A stretch of DNA of 64,000 bases from Tetranychus cinnabarinus (taxonomy: Eukaryota; Arthropoda; Arachnida; Trombidiformes; Tetranychidae): the NCBI GenBank assembly GCA_022266195.1, contig WHVY01000008.1:496001-560000 (forward strand), given 5' to 3'. The notes beneath the pieces were generated by a model that saw only the letters and a list, made by a program, of their open reading frames with translations, did not search any database and was not told where the DNA came from. How positions within the stretch are numbered: the stretch's first letter is position 1; every line of letters starts with the position of its first letter. Below, in pieces: positions 57,238 through 64,000 of the stretch. Made by a program: the position numbers and the translations under genes.

Positions 57238-57269
57238 AAATGCAAATGATGAAAAAATGTCAATCCATT

Positions 57270-57595
57270 GCACTTAATTTTCGTTGCGGTTCGAGTTGTA
57301 CGATATTGAAAGAAATGTTGCTATCTTCATAAAATTCATCATCTTGGCTAACCTTTCAACCCGATATTTCGAGCACAAAAAAGTTCTTGAATCTTATTGT
57401 TATTGCAAAACGCACTTTAAATCTTACAATTGCAATATAAAATTTTATTGGATCTTATTTAAAATCATTTGCACGGCTAAGCCGTTGAGCATTCAACTGA
57501 TTTTTCGACTAAGTCGACCAACTGTGTTTTCTAATTCTTATCATAGTTGCTAGAATAAAACTAGAAATTGATAAGATTAAAGTTGTTTACTCTTA
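57270..57595. repeat. Intergenic repeat S1, inverted copy
   Basis: Reverse complement of the S1 spacers of the minus-strand array. It lies downstream of p4 and before an orphan exon 1, so the spacer keeps its position relative to the genes. Confidence 0.75.
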
Positions 57596-57623
57596 GAGTT
57601 ACCATTTTAAAGTTGATTTAACA

Positions 57624-57711
57624 ATGTTAATAAATGAACTTCCTAATGATTGTTTGTTGAATATTTTTGATTGCATACAAGATTTAGAAAATCTAATGAA
57701 CTGCTTCAAAG
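57624..57711 (+). other. Orphan exon 1 of the F-box/LRR-like family
   Basis: An 88-nt exon with ATG, 29 codons (LINELPNDCLLNIFDCIQDL...) and a perfect donor GGTAAGTGC. Intron 1 follows for only ~70 bp before the S2 repeat begins; no exon 2 belongs to it. The next family exon is the exon 1 of p5, 555 bp on. It could be a dead remnant or an alternative first exon spliced to p5 exon 2 at 58649, which is in the right phase. Confidence 0.7.
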
Positions 57712-57774
57712 GTAAGTGCAAATCATGCTATTTTTAAATCATAAAATGTGGGAAATGGGAAATCTAATTACTGT

Positions 57775-58225
57775 ATATTCACAGGAGCTCCAATCAAGTT
57801 AATCCTTTTTATGTTTTTTTTCAATGGTCATGAAACTGGATGAACCCAATGAAAAAAAGATGAAAAACAAGAAAAAAACATGGAGATACGAGTGATTCTA
57901 AATAAAATAGTAAACATGCTTTCTCGAACATTGAAAGCTTTTACAGCTTCGAAAAAGATTAATTTACAGTTTAATGCCTTTTAATTTTAATCAGAAAATT
58001 GGTTCAGACGACGATAAATAGAAATCAGGAATCGAGTTTGCAAAGCAATTCAAGTTGATCCCAAAAAGGTTAATGTTTCTCGAATCAAGTCAAAAACCAT
58101 GAATTTCATTTATACCATTGTTGCGCTTTCTTAATTTTTTAATTGGTTAGATAAAGTGTGATTTTTAAGAAATCTCTCCATATGTTTAGGTGTTAACGCC
58201 TTTGTAAAGCATTACCGATTAAAGT
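57775..58225. repeat. Spacer repeat S2, inverted copy
   Basis: Reverse complement of 1-430 and 10820-11650, without the foldback insertion seen at 10928-11239. It gives the empty site near 58118-58132. Confidence 0.75.
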
Positions 58226-58265
58226 TATTTACTCATAGAGTTACCTTTTTAAAATTGATTTAACA

Positions 58266-60363
58266 ATGTTAATAAATGAACTTCCTGATGATTGTTTGCT
58301 GACTATTTTTGATTACATACAAGATTTAGAAGATTTAATAAACTGCTTCAAAGGTAAGTGCAAATCATGCTATTTATTTGTATTTTTAAATGTTAGGGAA
58401 ATCAGATTATATCAGCATTATTGATAGCTATCAATTGAAATCACAATAAAATATATGATACACACAAGAAGCCCAACATATCAACCCAACTTCATACGAA
58501 AGAAACGGTTTCAATGAAAGCTCTTTTGTTATCCTGTTATGCTTGTTGATCGTCTGACTAATAAATCGAAATATATCGCAATAATATTTTCAATAATTTG
58601 AAGTCATGTTTTGTAATTTAACAGTAATTTGACAAATTCCAATTACAGTTTGCGAAAAATGGTCTAATGTAATTGTTGGTCGGACAAAAAGATTCAAATA
58701 TTTGATTGGTAAGATTTTAATTTCCATTTATGCTTATTCTCATTGTTCACCATTTTCCTACCGAACTTTATAATTAATATATATTTTATATTTTATACTT
58801 TATTAATTTCAGACAAATGGTATTATCCGCCTGATCAATATTGCAATCACGTAGATCGACCTGTAACCGTTGGTCGGACAAAAAGAGTCAAATATTTGAT
58901 CAGTAAGATTTAAATTCCCATTAATGCTTATTCTAATTGTAAACAGTTTTCCTAATGAAATTAATTATCGTTTTTAGACTATCGAAATTGTTCACCTCTT
59001 TATTTTTGTAATTACGTAAGTCGACCTGTTGATGTAACCTGTTTGAGCAAATTGTTTCCAAATTTAAGGGTTTGTGGACAGATTTCATATTATATCTCAC
59101 TTTCATTGTTTCTATAGTTATTATTTTTTACTTTTCACAGATTGCTGACCTTACATTCCTATCACATGAAAAAATACCAATCGAAGATGTTGCTAAACTA
59201 ATCAGAGATTCAGAATCTTTGAAAGGAATCATTTATAATAACTATTTGGATTTCGAATGGAAACTGGCGTACGCTTACCTCGAAATGTTATCTGCCAATT
59301 GTATTGATTCAAGCATAAAGGGAATCTATGAAAATGTGAAACAATTGCACCTTTGGACGTGTGATTTCAAATGCGTCGCACATTGTTTGCCAAATCTCGA
59401 AAGGCTGAAAATATGGAATTTAGAAGGTAATCTCATATCTTAAAATTTCATATAGTATTTCAGTATCTTTTTTTAATTGTTTGTTGATGAACCTTTTTCA
59501 TGTTTAGACAGAACAGACATTGCCACGATTAATGGCAAATCTGATAATGATAAATTTCTCTCTTCATTTATATGTTTACACTTACCAGAATATTACTCTG
59601 ATGTTCCAGTATTGGCAAAGCTTAAGATAGTTGAAATGAATTTGCATCTGAATTGTGGGACAGGCTCTCGTTGTTCACTTGTATTCATGGATTCGTGCCC
59701 AGCATTACAGAGTGCTCATATCATAATGCAGTGCAGACGCATCGTGTTCAATGATGCGATAAAACATGCAAACTTACGAGATTTTGTTCTACAATTTGTG
59801 AGTATGATTTAGCTGTTGATGTTTTATTTTAATTCTGAAAAGTATCATGACATTGTTCATCATTGCATTGTCGATATTCCTTCATTTTTCTCAATTGTGG
59901 GATAACTTTGATCCGTCGACTGTTATTTTGAAACATTTCACATAGCGATTTAACAAACTGGTACTTATCTCTATTTTAATAGAACAACTCATTCTTATGG
60001 AATGACCTACGAAGACTACTGTCTAAATATCCAAATCTAAAGAATTTGGCAATAAGAGGCATTCGTTTGCAAGATGAAGACATCAAGCAATTAATATTAA
60101 TTTTGCCAAAATTAACACTTCTTGATATTCGTGAATGTCGTGGAGTCACGCAAGAAGCTAATAATTATGTCCAGGATTATTGTAAGCAGTATGGCCGATC
60201 AATCAAGTTTTATTACAAAAAGGACGACAAACAAATTGGATCTGATTGGCCGCAGCTATTGAATCAAGCAGATAAAATTTGTCGTGGATTTGATTTCATG
60301 GAACATTGTTTTTTCAAAAATTTTGGTTTCTTGCCTCTTTTTTTGGATCCAATAGATGATTAA
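58266..60363 (+). CDS. F-box/LRR-like family protein p5 with extra hybrid exon
   Basis: Exons: 58266-58353, 58649-58708, 58813-58902, 58978-59069, 59141-59426, 59508-59797, 59983-60363. They give 428 residues, the longest copy. The third exon (90 nt, phase 1-1) is a hybrid: head like exon 3 (KWYYPPDQYCNHVDRPV), tail like exon 2 (VGRTKRVKYLI). A normal exon 3 follows. Exon 5 is ~70 nt longer at its start: the acceptor used by relatives before LPEYYSD has become TTTAC, while an upstream CATGTTTAG gives an open frame (DRTDIATINGKSDNDKFLSS). F-box motif and C-terminal ICRGFDFMEHCFFK are intact. Confidence 0.75.
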
Positions 60364-60467
60364 AAATGAAAAGGAGAAAAAATTGTCAATTACTGTAAAA
60401 ATTACTGTACTAGTTTCATTTTTAACTGAAAATTGATTAAAGTTAACATTTCAAAGCTGATTTAACA

Positions 60468-62446
60468 ATGTTAATAAATGAACTTCCAGATGATTGTTTG
60501 CTGACTATTTTTGACTACATTCAAGATTTAGAAGATTTAATAAACTGGTTCAAAGGTAAGTGAAATTCATGCTATTTATTTAGATTGTTAAATGTTAGGG
60601 AAATCAGATTATATTAGTATTATTGATCGCTATCAATTGAAATCATAGCAAAATACATGATACAAGAGAAAAGCCAAACTTATCAATCCAGCTTTTATAC
60701 GAAAGAAACGGTTCCCTGTGAAATTTTTTTGCTATCCTGTTATGAATGTTGTTGATTGTCTGACTGATAAATCGCAATATTCAGATGCTAATAGTTGATT
60801 TAATTTATGTTTCATTAATTTAATAGTAATTTGATGAATTCCAATTACAGTTTGCGAAAAATGGTGTAATGTGATTGTTGGTCGGACAAAAAGAGTCAAA
60901 TATTTGATTGGTGCGATTTAAATTTCCATTAATGCTTATTCTCATTGTTAACCATTTTCCTAATCAAATCAATTATTAATTTCAGATCAATCGTATTATT
61001 TGCCTGATTATGTTTGTAACTACGTAAATCGACCTATTGATGTAACCTGTTTGAGCAAATTGTTTCCAAATTTAAGGGTTTTTGACAGATTTTATATTAC
61101 ATTATATTACATTGTATTTAACTTTCATTGATTCAAAATCTTTATTTTTCCCAAAAATTATCATGACAGATTGCTTACCTTTCATCTTTTTTATTTGAAA
61201 AAGAACCAATCGAGGATATTGTTAAAGTTATCAGAGATTCAGAATCATTGAAAGGAATAATTTTTGATAAAAAATTGGATTTTGAATGCCGGAAATCGCT
61301 GACTTCCAAATGTTATCTATCGGATATGTTGATCCAGACATAAGTGGAATCTATGTAAATATGAAACAATTGTGCCTTTGGAACACTAATTTATATCTAT
61401 TCGAATTGGGCCATCATTTTCCAAATCTTGAAAGGTTACAATATAGGGGAGCAGGTAATCTCATAATATAATACATTTTTATATATTATTTCAATATTTT
61501 TTTAAAATTGTCTGTAAACTTACCCTTTTCTGTTTAGACACAACAGATTATTGCTAAATTTTAAAATATTTTAACTTTTTCTAATGATTAGTATGATGAC
61601 TTTTGATATTCATTTATTCATATATGCTAGACTTATCAGAACCTTATCTGATGGTCCAGTATTGGCAAATCTTAAAATACTTGGAATGGAAATATCTTAC
61701 GATACTGGGAAGACGATTATTGTTCATTTGTATTCATGGATTCGTGCCCAGCATTACAGAGTGCTCATATCAAAATGAAACACTGTCCCTAAGAGGTCAA
61801 TCATTCAATAAAACTTGCAAAGTTACAAGATTTGGTTATAGAATTTGTGAGTAGAATTTCATATTTTATTGAGAAGTGTGCTATCTCGATATTGTTTATC
61901 ATTTTATTGTCGATATTCATTCATTTTCTCAATTATGGGATGAACTTTGATCTGCCATTAATGCCATTAGAACTTTGGAACATTTTTTTGAAAGCAAGAG
62001 GCAGCATTGGTTTATACGATAGCATCTTAACAAATTTATTTCTATTTTGTTAATTCGAGTTTAATGAATGGAATGGCCTACGAAGACTGATGTCAAAATA
62101 CCCAAATCTAAAGCATTTGGCATTACAAGGCATCTATTTAAGCAAGGAGAAAATCGTGGAATTAATACAAATTTTGCCAAAACTAACACTACTCAATGTT
62201 CGTAAATCTTATACAGTATTCTGTGAAGTCCCTCAAGAAGCTGCAAATCATGTCCAGGATTATTGTAAACAGCATGGTCGATCAATCAAGTTTTATTTCA
62301 AAAAAGATGACAAACAAATTGAATCTGATTGGCCGCAGACATTGAACAGACCAGAAAAAATTTGTCGTGGATTTGATTTCATGGAACATTGTTTTTTCAA
62401 AAGTTTCTATTATTTGCCTCATTTTTTGGATCCAATAGATGATTAA
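60468..62446 (+). pseudogene. F-box/LRR-like pseudogene p6
   Basis: Exons 1-3 (60468-60555, 60851-60910, 60986-61077) are intact, though donor 2 is the weak GTGCGA. Exon 4 (61170-61454) has a 4-nt deletion near 61285, where relatives read GAATTGATGCCGG. In exon 5 the first acceptor (about 61539) leads to an immediate stop. The alternative acceptor CTAG at 61630 lacks one base after LSEP and shifts the frame, so FMDSCPALQSAH is lost. Exon 6 (about 62060-62446) is fully open with two extra codons (YTVFCEVPQEA) and ends ICRGFDFMEHCFFK, LPHFLDPIDD. Two frameshifts make a full product impossible. Confidence 0.8.
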
Positions 62447-63260
62447 AAATGCAAATGATATCATAATTGTCAACCCTCTGCATCTAGTTTCAGCTGTATG
62501 ATGTACGATATTGAAAGAAATATAACCCTTTATATATTACTCACAACCAATTGTCAGACCATAATTATGGATCTTTTGATGTAATTGACTGGTCAATACA
62601 TCAATCAATGCTGGTTAACCACTAGTCTTGAATTATTGTCACTCAATGTTTATGTCCTTCAATGAGAACCCTATTGATAAATATTATGAATGATAAATGA
62701 ATTGTGAATTGTATCTAACGAAAAGTTACAGTTGATGACATGACTCTTCATAAATTGGAAAAAATTTCATGCTTTAAACAGAGCACTAAAGCTCACTTCA
62801 TGACTTGATTTCATTCATTAGATACTAGATTCTATGATTTGATACTTCTGGTTCATAGTAGATCCATTCAACACCATTGCCTGATTAAGATTAAGGACTA
62901 ATAATGACTTGATCGCTTAACCTAACTTGCTTCCTTCATAATGGTTTCCGAATTTTGTAGAACTTTTATAATTTCTCTGCATGAAAGCTTTATGAATCGA
63001 AGAATCATTTAAACTTCAGCTGCTCATGCAAACCAATGTATTTTCAAGTTCATAAAGCGCGAACTTGCTGCATCTGTGTGATTGTTTTTTTAAATGAGCC
63101 TTAACACGTCGATTAAAATACTTGACAGTATTTTCCGATATATTTCGCGTGAAACTAGGCTTGCTAGTATAATGCATCTTTTTGACTATTTTCAAATCAT
63201 TATCGTTAGATTATTCGAGTTTAAAGTTTGATTTGATATTACATGCAAATCCCTTGCAAA
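62447..63260. other. Spacer between p6 and P4
   Basis: The first ~300 bp resemble the 3' flanks of p1 and p3 (ACCAATTGTCAGACCATAAT-type and ACGAAAAGTTACAGTTGATG). From about 62940 the P-family upstream region begins (CGAACTTGCTGCATCTGTGT, as before P2 near 45870). The TATA motif is reduced to TAGTATAATG near 63167. Confidence 0.55.
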
Positions 63261-63779
63261 ATGCGTTCATTTACCATTGTTATTTTATCTTTCGTTGTCT
63301 ACACTGTTTCTGGTGCAGCAATTGTATCACAAGACGAGTTGACCACTGAAAGTGCAATTGACAATCAGGAATCATCTGTAAACAATGAAGCTGAGGAACT
63401 TCTTAAGACTATTGATGACTTGCTGAAGGAGATCAATAATGCTTTGGCCAAAAATCGACCTCGACCATCATTTGGCTTACCTCATCCTCCATCCTTCGGG
63501 TCAAGACCATTCCCTGGATTCAGACATTTTGATGAAGATGCAGATGACGACGACGATGATGAGAAGCTTGGATTGAAGACCATAAACATTTTAGAGGATC
63601 TAGAGGATTTGATCACCAGAAATTCGGAGGTTCTCGACGATTCGGTGAAAATGGACGATTTGATGGACGTTTTGACAATCAAAGATTTGGTTCTAACAGA
63701 TTTCGACAAAATCGGTAATTTAAATGCAGTCAATTGTATAAAACTGAGCTATAACTCATCTCATTTTAATGACAAATAA
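63261..63779 (+). pseudogene. P1-like gene P4, C-terminal frameshift
   Basis: Starts at MRSFTIVILSFVVYTVSGAA, a signal peptide; an ATG three residue pairs upstream is less likely. Acidic helix EEAELL-like (EAEELLKTIDDLLKEINNAL), Pro-rich and Asp-rich parts are present but the Asp block is short. From about residue 105 the frame reads LGLKTINILEDLEDLITRN. The neighbouring frame over the same DNA encodes the P1-like tail (RGFDHQKFGG, NQRFGSNRFRQNR, stop at 63716-63718). A frameshift near 63560-63590 thus replaced the FG tail. The ORF remains open to 63779, overlapping the AATAAA at 63775-63780. Confidence 0.75.
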
Positions 63780-63906
63780 AATAATTATTTTATGACATCG
63801 AGAATTTAAAATTATTTGTATTTCTGTCTAAACCTAAAGTTTTAGGTTGGTTAGAGTTATTATGAAGATGGCATTTTAATACCATTGTGCCAAATTTGCT
63901 TCATCC

Positions 63907-64000
63907 ATGTTGATAAATGAACTTTTAGATGATTGTTTGCTGACTATTTTTGATTATAAAAAAAGAATCAAAGATTCAATAAACTGCTGCAAAGTGAAAC
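63907..64000 (+). pseudogene. Exon 1 of family copy p7 (window edge)
   Basis: Reads MLINELLDDCLLTIFDY, then KKRIKDSINCCK. The LP pair is LL and the middle is altered. The donor is degraded (AAAGTGAAAC instead of AAAGGTAAGT). Probably a decaying copy; the rest lies outside the window. Confidence 0.6.

Noticed and set aside
1..64000. tRNA, rRNA or other structural RNA genes
   Set aside because: I looked for tRNA A- and B-box patterns and cloverleaf-like stretches while reading and found none convincing. A covariance-model scan was not possible.

Overview
The window is nuclear DNA of an animal. It is AT-rich, has short GT-AG introns, and carries orthologues of XPC, a Jun-type bZIP factor, VPS52 and PA2G4. 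Small introns, single-exon housekeeping genes and compact spacing suggest a small-genome arthropod, perhaps a mite such as a spider mite. The lineage is an inference and no species can be fixed from the sequence.

Layout. (1) 0.8-28.6 kb, minus strand: a head-to-tail array of nine copies (m1-m9) of one F-box/leucine-rich-repeat-like gene family. (2) 28.9-38.4 kb: a conserved island with XPC, Jun and VPS52 (minus, each a single ORF) and PA2G4 (plus, four exons). (3) 38.8-45.8 kb: a cluster of repeated ~0.4-0.5 kb modules forming a ~2.9 kb imperfect palindrome plus a ~1.3 kb direct duplication, around an intact secreted Asp-rich protein gene (P1). (4) 46-64 kb, plus strand: six or more further family copies (p1-p6, an orphan first exon, exon fragments and the start of p7), interleaved with three damaged P1 relatives (P2-P4).

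The family. A canonical copy has six coding exons whose lengths barely vary: 88, 60, 92, ~290-330, ~205-225 and 381 nt. It encodes ~380 aa. Exons 1-2 give an F-box-like N terminus (LINELPDDCLLTIFDYIQDL, then VCEKW). Exons 3-5 give irregular leucine-rich strands (KLFPNLR, NLEMLSTG, FPNLERLKI, CPALQSAHIKI). Exon 6 ends in the strongly conserved ICRGFDFMEHCFFK and LPHFLDPIDD. By analogy with F-box proteins the copies would be substrate adaptors of SCF ubiquitin ligases, with diversified middle parts recognising different targets. This is inference.

The most interesting signal is how the array evolves. Exons have recombined inside genes to make hybrid exons that keep the reading phase: exon-4 head with exon-3 tail in m1, m4, m5 and m8, and exon-3 head with exon-2 tail in p5. 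Lost splice sites look rescued by nearby ones (m5, p5). A deletion fused exons 4 and 5 in m9 with intron remnant read as protein. Two copies have lost F-box exons (m2, m9). Others carry frameshifts (m3, m6, p6). Small TA-flanked inverted-repeat transposons insert in introns and spacers, and two have natural empty sites in paralogous DNA inside this window. One element (MITE-B) sits in the same intron of m2, m6, m9 and p4 and marks a subfamily spread across both strands.

A ~4.3 kb insertion at 17.2-21.5 kb, holding a pyrimidine-rich minisatellite of ~2.2 kb, interrupts an older repeat whose uninterrupted copy lies at 6.7-6.95 kb.
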